DNA of 64,000 bases, taken from Pictodentalium vernedei. Its lineage: Eukaryota > Mollusca > Scaphopoda > Dentaliida > Dentaliidae. Position numbers and translations under genes: made by a program. The notes beneath the pieces were generated by a model. It was not told the origin of the DNA. It did no database searches and saw only the letters and a program-made list of their open reading frames with translations. The stretch lies in contig CM062296.1 of the NCBI GenBank assembly GCA_031216915.1, forward strand, positions 666,208,753 to 666,272,752, in the 5' to 3' direction. Shown in pieces: positions 44,731 to 55,399 of the stretch. The first letter of the stretch is position 1. Each line of letters opens with the position of its first letter.

Positions 44731-45338
44731 AGTGCATGGGATGGGCCCCGATTGTGTTCGATGTTGCCTTAATGGTTGAATCTTCAACCACAGCAACTCT
44801 GGAAGCCTGGAGAGCTGGTGGAAGAATCGTGCACAACACGGAGACCTCTGCTGATTGTAAATAAGTGTGAATTCATCAATTGTTGGTATTTAAATCTGGT
44901 GTGTTTTGTGTTGGTCGCACTGTTTGGGGACCTTAGTACACCAATTTCTCTCGTAAATCAACTTTAATTTGAATACAGCTGTAATTGGATTGAAGGCAAT
45001 TGATAGACAAACTCTATTCTGTGACTTTGTTTTGGAAACCCATTGGTGCTGTAATGGCTGCAGCCAAGGAGACTCAGGGTACAAGAGAGCACACACCAAC
45101 CCGTGGTGATTTTTCCATACAAACGTTCTCTTGGCATTGCCTTTCTAGTAAGCGTTTCACACGCAGTAGACAATTATTCCCATATTTCTTTCAACGGGCT
45201 GAAATATTTTGTATGCCAGGGAAAGCCTCTGATTCTACAGAATTACTCCGTTTAGTTCTCTCCGTTATTTTGTGTACTCGGTACAAGCTTTGAACTAGGA
45301 AAATGACATTTGACAACTATGTTTTGATCGATCCTCCT
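44731..45338. other. Unannotated interval
   Basis: No known element or gene seen. A 97-codon frame at 45000-45293 has no recognised domain. Confidence 0.35.
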
Positions 45339-45349
45339 CGCCCACCTTA

Positions 45350-45707
45350 TTATTTATTTATTTATTGGTGTTTAAGGTCACATACTTATGCACAATGACT
45401 AATCGTGACCGTGACAGTTTTAAGGGTGGAAGAAGCCGGAGTATCCGGAGAGAAGCACCGAGCAACCGTCAACTCCTCAACATTCTAACTCTGTTCAAAC
45501 TCCGCTCAAGCAGGGTTACAGCGGTTGAAGACATGTGCACCATCGACGTGCAGTACGCTTTAGTACACGGCGTTACCGTGCCCCCATGTAGGCAGCCGGG
45601 ATAAAGTGCCTTGCCCAAGGACACAACGCGGGTCGTCTCGGACGGGGATCGAACTCGGGACCTCCAGCATGGAAGTCCAACAGTCTACCACTGAGCCACC
45701 GCGCCCC
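45350..45707 (-). mobile_element. SINE, tRNA head type 2, tail type alpha, 11-bp TSD
   Basis: On the minus strand: GCGGTGGCTCAGTGGTAGAC, TTGGACTTCCATGCTGGAGG, GAGTTCGATCCCCG (tRNA-like A and B boxes), the common body and the alpha tail with (AATA)n. Perfect target duplication CGCCCACCTTA at 45339-45349 and 45708-45718. Confidence 0.95.
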
Positions 45708-46970
45708 CGCCCACCTTAGGGATATATAAATATAACAAGGATAAAACTCCCTTTTAAACATTCAAACATTTAAAAAAAAGCGGGCTTACTGATGCTCAGT
45801 TCCTTTTCTCACAGGCGTCTGGGGACCTGATCTAGAGCGATAAATAGCGCCTAGAAGGTCTAAAATCACCCAACATCAAAATACCCCTACTGTATTATAA
45901 ATATACACAAGGCTGGAAACTTCCAACGCTCGAAATTTTATACCATGAAATTTGAAACCACTCGTTTCAAATCAACGAAACGCGTTGACAGCTCGCATAG
46001 CACGTTTATCGATGCATAAATGAATACACTTCAAGTCTGCAGTGCACCACTTAGCATTTTCTTGCAGAGAATGCCTTTATTTTCACTCCAACTCGACAAA
46101 ACACACACAAAATTCAGCTAGACGAACTTCCATTCCACGGGAATCTCCGCACTGAATTTTCTCTCTAGCGGGGATATCGGCTCAGGACATTCAAAATTCG
46201 CGCGCTACACAGGAAAGGACCATACAGAATAACTACCAAAGTCACTTACGACCGTCATACTAAAACAGCTTGTAATTTGTTGATTGGTACACATTAAAAA
46301 CAACCAGTGCAGCGCTAAAAGATTGTTGTTAGTGGAAAATGTAATCTTCTTCTATACATTAGAGTTTATTTGTGTGTGTGGTGGGGAGGGGGGGGGAGGG
46401 GCTATGTGTGTGTGTCTGAACTATTTTGCCCTAAGTGCATTCTAAGACAGAATGCAATTAGGACAAAATGATGTTTAGGCGAGGCTGTGTCTGTGGTATT
46501 GTCTTGGCATTCGTTAATGTTCAATACTTTTTGCCGGACGTTCAGTATTTTATTCTTTTTTTTTCCAAATGGTTAATCAATCCCCCCCCCCCCCCCCCAC
46601 CCCCGAACAGGCAGTCTCTGCATTCTGGTGAAAACTCGTGGGCTATGTTTTGATAGCTGAACATAAAATTAATGTTTTCTCTTTGGTTTGCAGTCGCTTA
46701 GCCACGAGAGGGGGGGGGGGGGGCTACACTACAAAGGGCATGTGCCCCCCCCCCCCCAATTTTCCACACGCTCCCAAAAATTTCTAAGTCATTTTTCACA
46801 ATGTCCACCCAGTAATGTCAAATCATTACAGATACCTTTTTAGAGAAATTATTTTTTCAAAACTTTTCCCGGGTCGCACCCCATATACACCCACATATAG
46901 AAGGGACAGTCCTCCCTACTAACCTTATACATGTAGGTTTGGATATCCCAGTAGGCGGAAGCTCCACTCT

Positions 46971-47051
46971 GTGAGCCTTCTACGTCCCGAGTCAGGTATC
47001 CCCTCAACTCGTGAGCCAAGGGATACCTGGATCGGGGCGTAGAAGGCTCAC
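46971..47051. repeat. Hairpin inside the TIR transposon
   Basis: GTGAGCCTTCTACGTCCCGA and CAGGTATCCC face GGGATACCTG and TCGGGGCGTAGAAGGCTCAC, with a 17-base loop. Confidence 0.75.
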
Positions 47052-47254
47052 AGGTTAGCCAACATAGTTCTGACCCTTCCATAATCTTGCTCTGCCCCCC
47101 CCATCCTTCCCCTCCCCCCGCCCTCTCCACAATTTCACTCGTGCCTCCGATTCCTGGTTCCACTTTCTTTGGCTCCCCAAAACAACCCGTGGTTCTTTAG
47201 CTTTCTTTTCACAGCGCCCCCCCCCCCCCCCCCCCGAAGCTTACACTCCTAGTC

Positions 47255-47336
47255 CACCATGGTATGTCCCAAAATACCATAGTATTACCATGGTATACCA
47301 TGGTAATACCACGGTATTTTGGGACATACCATGGTG
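47255..47336. repeat. ACCATGG-rich perfect palindrome
   Basis: CACCATGGTATGTCCCAAAA, TACCATAGTATTACCATGG, a TATA centre, then the mirror. ACCATGGT occurs many times, so several nested foldings are possible. About 82 bp, preceded by a poly-C run (47217-47235). Confidence 0.8.
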
Positions 47337-47786
47337 TACCATGGTACATTTTCATGAGGGATCCACCGACCCGCTGCCACATAACACTAAGCTGGCACTT
47401 ACGGACAATTAATGTCCAATAAATATATTCACTTACCACAATGAAACATGAAGATTTTCTTCTAAAATCGTGAGTGTCTTCGAAGGGGCCTGCATTTTTT
47501 CAACTTTCAATTTTTACTATGACAAAGCGAAAACTGCCCAGAAAATCGCGTCTCGCATTTAGGTTATCGCGGGTAATACTGTTTTTGAATAAGTTACAAA
47601 TTCAAATTGAACGCGGGGAGCATGCGCAGTTTAAATTTATGACGTGTTTCAAATTTTAAAAAAAATTGTCTCACATGCGCAATTGAAAAATAGCATTTCA
47701 AACGCGAAAAACGGCGCTTTGCAAAATCCGGTACGAGGTCTTACGTGTTAAAACTTGCGGGAAGCTCCGTTGAGGTTCTTTCTGAG

Positions 47787-49050
47787 GGATTAGTGACGTT
47801 TCGTACACCGGCGTTTCGTACACAATGGGACGTTTCGTACACAAATCAAAGTACGTTTCGTACACGGACAATATTTATATATATTTTATTGATTTATTTT
47901 TTATTTTTTATTTAATTTGTTAGTTTATTTAGTTATATTTATATTTGTTATTTGAAAGAAAATTATCTTTCATAATAAATAAAATGTTAGAAAAATATTT
48001 ATTCTGTAAAAGGGGCTGATCCATTCCTGAAGATGTATCTAATCAAAGACAATGTTTCGGAAAGCGTTTAATTTAAAAGCGGCTAGTGCATTTTTGATCA
48101 GTCCAATCAATGGTAATTTACAGTAAACAGAGTTATTTTGACGAGATGCTCAATGCTTTGATGCCAGTATAATGAGGACCAATCACCTCTTGAACAGTGT
48201 TGTTATTCCAAACAACACGTGAACATTGTTAATTGATTTGTTATTTCTAGTATTAAAACTAAACCATTTCATCTTCGGTGTTTTTCTAGAATTGAAATTT
48301 GTATAAAAACAGGCCCAAAACTTACTTGATTCACATTTGATCTTTAGTCAGTCATGGCGTATCCATGTTCCAAGTGTGGGAATGAAGTAGGCCTAAGACC
48401 AAGGCAGGAAGCGTTATGCTGCGATGAATGCTCGAGATGGCGACATAGAATTTAAAGCATTTTAGCGCAACTTAAATCTTCTTCAATTTTACTGAAAAAA
48501 ATTAGTATGTATTCCTTTGTTAATACTGATAGAGTACTGGTAGGATTTTCTGCTTATATTTCTGAATTTTTCCCAGTAACGCAATAAAACTTGAACAAAT
48601 TCTCCTTTAAATTACGGGAAAAATCGGAAATTCAAATGTTCTTCCAATTTAATGAAAACGCTTGTCAAATGTCAATTTGAATGTACATGTAATAACCAAT
48701 GACTGTTGTGGGCGGAGCGATAAACCATTACATGTATTTCCCTTTCAAAATGTCACGCCTCCGCCTGGTTAAAACTGTTTACCATTTATGTACAATGTAT
48801 TTTATCATTTGGTATATATATATTTATGTCTGAAAACGTCATTTTTTTAAGTTTAGATATTTATTGTTCAATAAAATATATTATTTTAATAAGAGCGTTG
48901 TTGTCTTTCATCGTATATGTACTCATATATCCCATTTAAATCACGTGTACGAAACGTCCCACCTTGTGTACGAAACGTCCCAGAATCTTGTGTACGAAAC
49001 GTCCAAAATGGCCATGTACGAAACGGCAGTGTACGAGACGTCCAGCACCC
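47787..49050 (+). mobile_element. Mutator-like element, nested, 9-bp TSD
   Basis: CTTTCTGAG flanks it exactly (47778-47786 and 49051-49059). The termini align: GGATTAGTGACGTTTCG and, at the right, the complement of GGGTGCTGGACGTCTCG. Both ends carry reiterated GGACGTTTCGTACAC (four at the left, five at the right, inverted). A 33-codon zinc-ribbon remnant lies inside. A 9-bp duplication with reiterated subterminal motifs fits Mutator-like elements. Confidence 0.75.
48354..48455 (+). pseudogene. Zinc-binding remnant, CSKC...CCDECSRWRHR
   Basis: Starts with ATG and encodes 33 residues, MAYPCSKCGNEVGLRPRQ..., then CCDECSRWRHRI and stop. The CxxC ... CCxxCxxWxHR pattern resembles the zinc-finger start of large invertebrate Mutator-like transposase proteins. 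This family comparison is from memory. Downstream sequence has no continuing frame, so only the first exon or a relic survives. Its position inside an element with a 9-bp duplication supports the call. Confidence 0.5.
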
Positions 49051-49707
49051 CTTTCTGAGTCTTGTCAATTTTCGACCAAACATGAAATCAAAACTAATTA
49101 TTTTGAGACCCAAATATGTTATCCACATCCATGTATGTTTTAACTTTTTTTAACAGTGCAAGATACACAAAAATGCGAATTTGGAACGTCCTGAGCCGAT
49201 ATCCCCGCTAGAGAGAAAATTCAGTGCGGAGATTCCCGTGGAATGGAAGTTCGTCTAGCTGAATTTTGTGTGTGTTTTGTCGAGTTGGAGTGAAAATAAA
49301 GGCATTCTCTGCAAGAAAATGCTAAGTGGTGCACTGCAGACTTGAAGTGTATTCATTTATGCATCGATAAACGTGCTATGCGAGCTGTCAACGCGTTTCG
49401 TTGATTTGAAACGAGTGGTTTCAAATTTCATGGTATAAAATTTCGAGCGTTGGAAGTTTCCAGCCTTGTGTATATTTATAATACAGTAGGGGTATTTTGA
49501 TGTTGGGTGATTTTAGACCTTCTAGGCGCTATTTATCGCTCTAGATCAGGTCCCCAGACGCCTGTGCTTTTCTCCGGCAGCCAACGCCTACCGGTGCTGG
49601 ACGTTGTCCTAAAACGGTCTCCAATATAGGGCTACACGCGCTATAGATGCCTTAGATTCGTCCTTGGGACGCTGAATGTTGGTAAATTTTCTCGAGGTGG
49701 GGGTGGG

Positions 49708-50395
49708 GGAATCCTGACTAGGACCCTCTGGTCGTTATCCCGTCCTCTAGAGCTGTAGGTTAACCGAAACCGAACCGAGGTTTTTTTTTTTTTTTAAAAA
49801 ACCGAAACCGAAACCGTCGACATCCCGTAATCTAAGGTTTTTCGTTTTTTATAAAAATACTCTCTTGCTGCAGAAATTCACAGAATGTTGTAGCCATCCC
49901 AGAGTAGTGAGAGTACCCAGACACTGCCAATGGCAGTGTCTGGGTACTCTCACTACTCTGGGAAGGCTACATTCTGTGGATTTCCGACATTTCAGCTTAG
50001 TTGTGTTTGCAGCTTTCCTCAAGTTGCGTGTAGGTGTCAGACCTCGAAAAATGGCCAAGCGCAATAAAAGTTCTGTATATTTAGGTAATTATTATATTTG
50101 CCTTCCTGATTCTTCATGTACATGTATTATAGCTCATTTCGGGCATTCATTGAGTTTCATTCAATTTCACTGCCATTCAGTTATGATTCCGGACATAAGA
50201 ATGAGTTTTATTGAATTTTATTTGGCCTCATGAACAAACCGAAAACCGAACCGAACCGAGGTTTTTAACTCCACCTGAAAAACCAAAACCGAAACCGAAC
50301 AAGAAATTTAAAAACCTACAGCTCTACCGTCCTCCCACTTCCCTTTGGGGAAGTGACAGGAGGGGGTAACAACCGAAGGGTACTAGGTAAGATTA
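49708..50395. repeat. Hairpin split by the hAT-like element
   Basis: Without the insertion, CTAGGACCCTCTGGTCGTTA and CCCGTCCTC join CCACTTCCCTTTGGGGAAG and GGGGGTAACAACCGAAGGGT. This forms a palindrome whose arms now stand about 600 bp apart. Confidence 0.7.
49748..50326. mobile_element. hAT-like non-autonomous element, exact 8-bp TSD
   Basis: TAGAGCTGTAGGTT at the left and AACC-TACAGCTCTA at the right. CCGTCCTC flanks exactly (49740-49747 and 50327-50334). Next to the termini stand reiterated AACCGAAACCGAACCGAGG phrases. The centre (49873-49984) is a long hairpin with ACAGAATGT and GAGAGTACCCAGACACTGCC arms. No transposase. Confidence 0.9.
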
Positions 50396-50615
50396 AGGGA
50401 GGCCCCGAACAGCCTACAAAGGCCTTCTAAGTGCCATTATAAAATCCTTACCATGCACTTGGACACTAAAATTGAACCGAGCCTTTATTAACTGATTGAA
50501 TGCTAGAAGTCAGTATCAGGGCTTTAAAAACATGAGGGTACCAGAGCAAAAGCCAACATTTTCCTTGCTCATGTATCACATTCAGTCAAATACAGATAAT
50601 AATTTGTTTATATAA

Positions 50616-50683
50616 ATTTGTTTTATTACAATTTATTGGGGAGTGTCCTCAAGCACTCTCCAATAATTTGTAATAAAACAAAT
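50616..50683. repeat. Hairpin pair H1, copy 2
   Basis: ATTTGTTTTATTACAATTTA and TTGGGGAGTG face CACTCTCCAA and TAATTTGTAATAAAACAAAT. Similar to 26726-26775. Both copies are followed within 130 bp by CAACCAGTTAA, which suggests a larger shared element. Confidence 0.7.
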
Positions 50684-50729
50684 AATGAATAACAAATTTA
50701 GACCACAAAAATAATCTAGCCCCAACCAG

Positions 50730-50980
50730 TTAACCCTTCACCTAACATGAAAAGCGGACGACACTTGCAAACAAAATTCTTGAATAACTATTTTTTTACA
50801 TTTTTCTTCTCAAAAACATAGGTTATGACCCCTCTTTGGAACGAGCTCGATGAGCTCGTTCCAAAGAGGGGTCATAACCTATGTTTTGAGACAAAAAAAT
50901 GAAAATGTAATGAAAATTATTTGGCGATTTTTGAGAATAGTGCTGGCCGGTTCTAGCCGTTACGTTGGGTAAAGGGTTAA
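50730..50980 (-). mobile_element. A-family TTAA palindromic element, CTTTGG variant
   Basis: Bounded by TTAACCCTTCACCTAACA and GGGTAAAGGGTTAA. The core is CTTTGGAACGAGCTCGATGAG facing CTCGTTCCAAAG. The third base differs from other copies on both arms. Confidence 0.92.
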
Positions 50981-51349
50981 AGACAATTGAAGAAAAATCT
51001 TTACGCTAACTGACTGCCCAGATACCCCATTTGATGAGTGCTAGTTTAATCAAATTTTATTTATTTACGCCATTGGAGGGAATCCTTCCACCTTAAAGTT
51101 TTCAGACGACAATCAGCTGAATTTCATTGACCTCATTCGAATTTAAGAGATATTAATAAATCCGTTTGAAATGAGAAAATTCGTTCGAAACAAATCTGAA
51201 TTTTTCTGAATGTGTTGTCGGAATTATAAGCAGTCATACCATCCCATTCATTGACAAGGGAGGTTAAAATTATGTTGCTATCATGGCGCCATTTCACTGA
51301 ATCCTCGACTTTGCGTTGGGTTATCGTGTGGGAGGTGATAAGTTTCCAA

Positions 51350-51530
51350 CGATAAGCGAGATGCCATCACGTGAACCTGAGTAAGTAATCATTAAATGTG
51401 ACAGGAAATCGTGGTATCGTATAGATAATTACTAATTACCTATCAAATGTAATAACGCAGGATGACATTCCCCCAATCAAACCAGTTTGGCAAGGATACA
51501 GTCCATCTATACTAATTACCGCAATAAGTG
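51350..51530. repeat. Diverged duplicate segment P, copy 1
   Basis: GAGTAAGTAATCATTAAATG, ACAGGAAATCGTGG, CAAACCAGTTTGGCAAGGAT and CTAATTACCGCAATAAGTG align in order with 55434-55570. AT-rich with TAATTA words. No coding frame. Confidence 0.5.
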
Positions 51531-51714
51531 TAGAAATTCAAAATGCTTCGCTTGCAATTAAGAGATTGAAGTGTCACTTGGAAAAGAGGATTGTTTGATA
51601 CTTAGGTATTCAGCGATGGACATACACTTACGCTACCCAAGTCCATGTCCAGTAGAAACTTGAGAAGCCATAAAGCAAATCTGTATTCCTTGCGGGGACT
51701 GCGGAACCGGTGTG

Positions 51715-52409
51715 TAGAGATGTGCCATAGACGTAAAAACCGAACCTTTACCGATATCATGGGGATACCCAACCGAACCGATCATTGAATACCGAAACTG
51801 TCTGATTTTTTTTTAGTTTTCATGCATTCGCTATTTATACGGCCTTGTTGGTGCTTTGTAGCAGTAGAAGGGTTCATTTTCATGAAAGATGTTACTGATT
51901 TTACTTTCAGTTTTGTTAACCCTCAGAGGCCTGATCAGTTGTCTTGAGTTCTAACTGGACTACAACCTGTACATGCCCAGCTGCTTTACTGTGATTTCCA
52001 ACCCAGCCTTGACTAGAATTCACAGCCCAGGTGATTTGTTTATTGTCGGCGAGACCGCCCGAAGATGGCAAGGTCAGGGCGCATTCTATGAGATTGCAAA
52101 CGCCCCAAAAAGGCCTTTAAAGGATAAAGTGTGTTTAGAAAAATCCACAAAATTACTGTAGATATGATCTGTGTTCATAAAAGAATGTCACTGTTCAGTT
52201 CATCGGCAGTGGCATTTGTGGAACTGTGGTAGAATGATACAAGAAGTCAAGAGCAACTTATAATATTCTGTATTTTCCTAATGTGAATTCCCCTTTGGTG
52301 CTATCAGCAAATCCCAGTCAAATCAGATACCGAACTGACCCCGAGGTATACCCCCTTAAAAATACCGAAACCGTCACCGAACTCAAAATTCCAATACCGC
52401 CCATCTCTA
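51715..52409. mobile_element. hAT-like non-autonomous element, exact 8-bp TSD
   Basis: TAGAGATGTGCC at the left faces GGCCCATCTCTA-type sequence at the right (CCGCCCATCTCTA). CCGGTGTG flanks exactly (51707-51714 and 52410-52417). Subterminal AACCGAACC/TACCGAAACC phrases resemble those of the element at 49.7 kb. A 62-codon frame at 51973-52161 is not recognised. Confidence 0.9.
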
Positions 52410-52661
52410 CCGGTGTGGGGCATATGGGGGCTCGCTCGCGCAAGCTTTTCCATAAGTAATTGAGAGAGGGAGAGAGAGAGAATAGGCCAACATTATCCTT
52501 ACCAATATAATTATGTTAACATCACCACCAGAAAACAGAAAATCAGGGTGAGGGAGAGGCCCACACGACTCAAATGGCAGTAACCTGAAACTTGTATTTC
52601 TCATTTGGATTCTCGCCATTGTAATCTTATTCTCTTGGATGTTTTATCTCTTCAACGGTCC

Positions 52662-52912
52662 TTAACCCTTTACCCAACGTAACGGCCAAAACCGGCCAGC
52701 GCTATTCTCAAAAATCGCCAATTAATTTTCACTATTTTTTCATTTTTTGTCTCAAAAACATAGGTTATGACCCCTCGTTGGAACGAGCTCGTCGAGCTCG
52801 TTCCAACGAGGGGTCATAACCTATGTTTTTGAGACAAAAAATGAAAAAAATTAGTTATTCAAGAATTTTTTTTGCAAGTGTCGTCTGCTTTTCACGTTAG
52901 GTAAAGGGTTAA
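52662..52912 (+). mobile_element. A-family TTAA palindromic element, near consensus
   Basis: Bounded by TTAACCCTTTACCCAACG and GGTAAAGGGTTAA. The stem is intact from TTTTTTGTCTCAAAAACATA to its mirror. The core is CGTTGGAACGAGCTCGTCGAG. Confidence 0.94.
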
Positions 52913-53388
52913 AGTCAAGAAAAACGATCATTTCGGAGTCCATGTTTAACAGTAACAGATTTCCACACCAGGCCGAAAGTGCGTGGCCGTGCTCCTTCCC
53001 ATTTCGAATGTTTCTTACGCTCCTAAGTCCATGGCCCTCCGGATAGAGTAGAGTATCCGGTGGTGAATCAACTTGTTGGGTCAATACGTTACATGTTGAC
53101 GATGAAGTAAAAAACATTGGTGGTTTTCCACTAATTGGATGGTCGAATACCAACCCACTAGTGTATATAAATAAACGCCACGTCCCTAACCGGATGTCAC
53201 ATAGTTACAGATCATGCATGCATTCGCACCTCTGACTTCAGAGCCTGAACATCCTGATTTAGCCATCATGCCCGTGATCACGGGAGCATTGGAATCACCG
53301 ACAAGACTTAAGAAGACCATTTCAGCTCTGGGCGTCTCTTGTCCCATCACCTGGACTGTTCGGGAGAAGGGCAAGAACTTCTATCTGT

Positions 53389-53456
53389 CTTTGGAATTTC
53401 CAACTAAGACCCCCCCCTCCCCCCTCCCCCCTCCCCCCCCCCCCCCCCGGTAGAGG
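53389..53456 (-). mobile_element. D-family hAT-like end fragment
   Basis: GGAATTTCCAACTAAG, poly-C and GGTAGAGGTT read, on the minus strand, like the TAGAGGTTTCC...poly-G...TTCCAACTAAGG end of D copy 2. The GCCACGTCCCTAA at 53176-53188 may be its other end. Confidence 0.5.
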
Positions 53457-53778
53457 TTCAGTCTTTTTGTCGATCAATCAATCAATTAATTCACTCTGAT
53501 AAAACATGTCTGTCCAGAAACACATGAGAATTTTGAACTCGTCGAATGCAAAAAAGACCATATTTGCGTTGTAATAAAAAGTGGTGGCAGCAAGCCTAAA
53601 AAGCTTTATATTTTGTGGAGGTGCTTCGTATTCTGTAAGAATTTAAGCTAAAATATTTTGTTTACATGAATTTGTCTTGTAAAAACTTATTGGACAGTTT
53701 AGAAATTTATTGGTCAAATTGAATGGCGACCTTCGTGTATTACTCTCATCGTATGTGGCTCATTCTTCAAGTGAAGGT

Positions 53779-53809
53779 TTAACCCTTTACCCAACGTAAC
53801 GGCCAAAAC
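53779..53809 (+). mobile_element. A-family TTAA element, 31-bp stub
   Basis: TTAACCCTTTACCCAACG and GGCCAAAAC match the left terminus exactly, then homology stops at AATGATCCC. A terminus without a partner. Confidence 0.8.
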
Positions 53810-54487
53810 AATGATCCCAAATGCGGCAAGACCGAGGGGAACACAGGAAGCTGCAGCACCGTCCCCTACCTTTTTCACACACATGTTCTATGATTCCACC
53901 ATGAGTTTAAAATGGGTACATGTAAATATCAATAAATAGGCATTCCTATAATATATTATCGGCGAATCTAAAGAAGTTAGTTGCATCCGACTAGTGAATT
54001 CCTCCTTCAGCCAGTTCGGACCGTTTCTTCTATTTCAACTATCTTTCAACCCGAAGGTTAAAAGATGATAGTTGAATAAAAAGAAATAGACCAAAACATG
54101 ACCAGGCCAGAAAACAGACACCCGAAAGACTGGCTGGCTGTGTTTGTATAAGATTATCATATGTGGTGTGACACAAAAGGACGTTATCATGACAAGAGTT
54201 ACTACAGCTGTTTCGAAGGGACAGGATATGAATAGGTGCGATGACCACCCCCTCCCCACCCCACCACCACACCCACTTCTTTATACTTCTATTCCCACTC
54301 GTCAAGACACTGAGAATTAAGGAAATGGCATTTCTGTGAATTAATTTTTCAGTCTTTTACTACCGGGCGAAACCATGGTAAATCCAGTGCGCATTGGGCA
54401 TTCGTGTCCAGGGTCGCATCGGGTTAAATGAAGTAGGGGTGATGAAATGTTCCCCACCCACTCGTATTGGGTTAAATGTGTGTATCC
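53810..54487. other. Unannotated interval
   Basis: No recognised gene or family. A small inverted repeat lies near 54045-54076 (CAACTATCTTTCAACC / AAAAGATGATAGTTGAA). Confidence 0.35.
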
Positions 54488-54597
54488 ACTATAAGTGAAA
54501 AGCGAAAGCCTTCCCTGGTGAAAACGCTTAACATTTCACACAACTATAAGTGAAAAGCGAAAGCCTTCCCTGGTGAAAACGCTTAACATTTCACACA
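54488..54597 (+). repeat. Perfect 55-bp tandem duplication
   Basis: The unit starts ACTATAAGTGAAAAGCGAAA and ends AACATTTCACACA. The two units (54488-54542, 54543-54597) are identical, so the duplication is recent. Confidence 0.95.
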
Positions 54598-54678
54598 ATC
54601 GAAGTAGCCTAACGGTACTTCTTGAAGGCTTAAGTACCCAGTAAGCGGAGGAATAACTATAGAAATGCCCCAGGCAAG

Positions 54679-55117
54679 CAGTGGCGGCGCCATAGGTTGG
54701 GTAGGGGCCCGGGCCCCCCACTTTCCCCCGCACCCCCACCCCCCCCCCCCAAAAAAAAATCTTCAAATCGCTATTTTTTCCACCCAATATCATGCCCGCA
54801 AACGGCACACAACAATACACATCATGTCCCGTTAATCGTTATTACAATGTCTAACATGCAATTTCTTTGAAGGCCACACCAGGTGTTGTAGAAACGCTGC
54901 TGAGATATCGCTCCCAGGGCGTCCAAATAAGGAAGTTTTTCTGGGGGAGATCACCCAGACCTCTACCAACGGGTGGGGGACACCTCCCCATACCCCCCCC
55001 CCCCTGCAACCTTAAGGAGATGCTTTCGGCATCTAGCCCCTGGACCCCCATATCTTACTTACCCCCCCCCCCTCCCCCCACGCACACACCCTAATCGAAA
55101 TCCTGGCGCCGCCACTG
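54679..55117. mobile_element. hAT-like non-autonomous element
   Basis: CAGTGGCGGCGCCATAGG at the left faces CCTGGCGCCGCCACTG at the right. The CAGTGGCGG start is typical of hAT ends. The 8-bp flanks CAGGCAAG and CATGCAGG match at six of eight. The inside is rich in poly-C. Confidence 0.8.
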
Positions 55118-55399
55118 CATGCAGGATATATCAGGATGAGAATAGAGGAACCAGTTTCAGGGATTTCAGACATGAACGTATATAAGGTTGACATTTTTCG
55201 AGAAAAGTAGGGGTGAGGGATAGTTTCCCCCTATCCCCCTGACTCCGTAGCTGTTTGCCCCCCCCCCCCCCCCCCCTAACCTACCAAAATCACTGCCCAC
55301 CATACTTTCCTATGAAGATCCATCTTCAGGTTGGTGTGGTGAAAGATAGAAAAAGAAACGATACACCTCGGGAGTTTGGTGCTGCTCCAGGCGATGTGT

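Larger units (their letters stand above)
45810..49566. mobile_element. TIR transposon with ~390-bp inverted repeats
   Basis: The left arm 45810-46202 begins CACAGGCGTCTGGGGACCTG. The right arm 49175-49566 is its nearly perfect reverse complement, with only a few differences at the inner edge. CTTTTCT flanks both sides (45803-45809 and 49567-49573); the match extends to 8 bp if the left terminal C is counted in the duplication. Near-identical arms imply a recent copy or arm correction. No transposase is seen outside the nested element, and the superfamily is unassigned. Confidence 0.85.
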
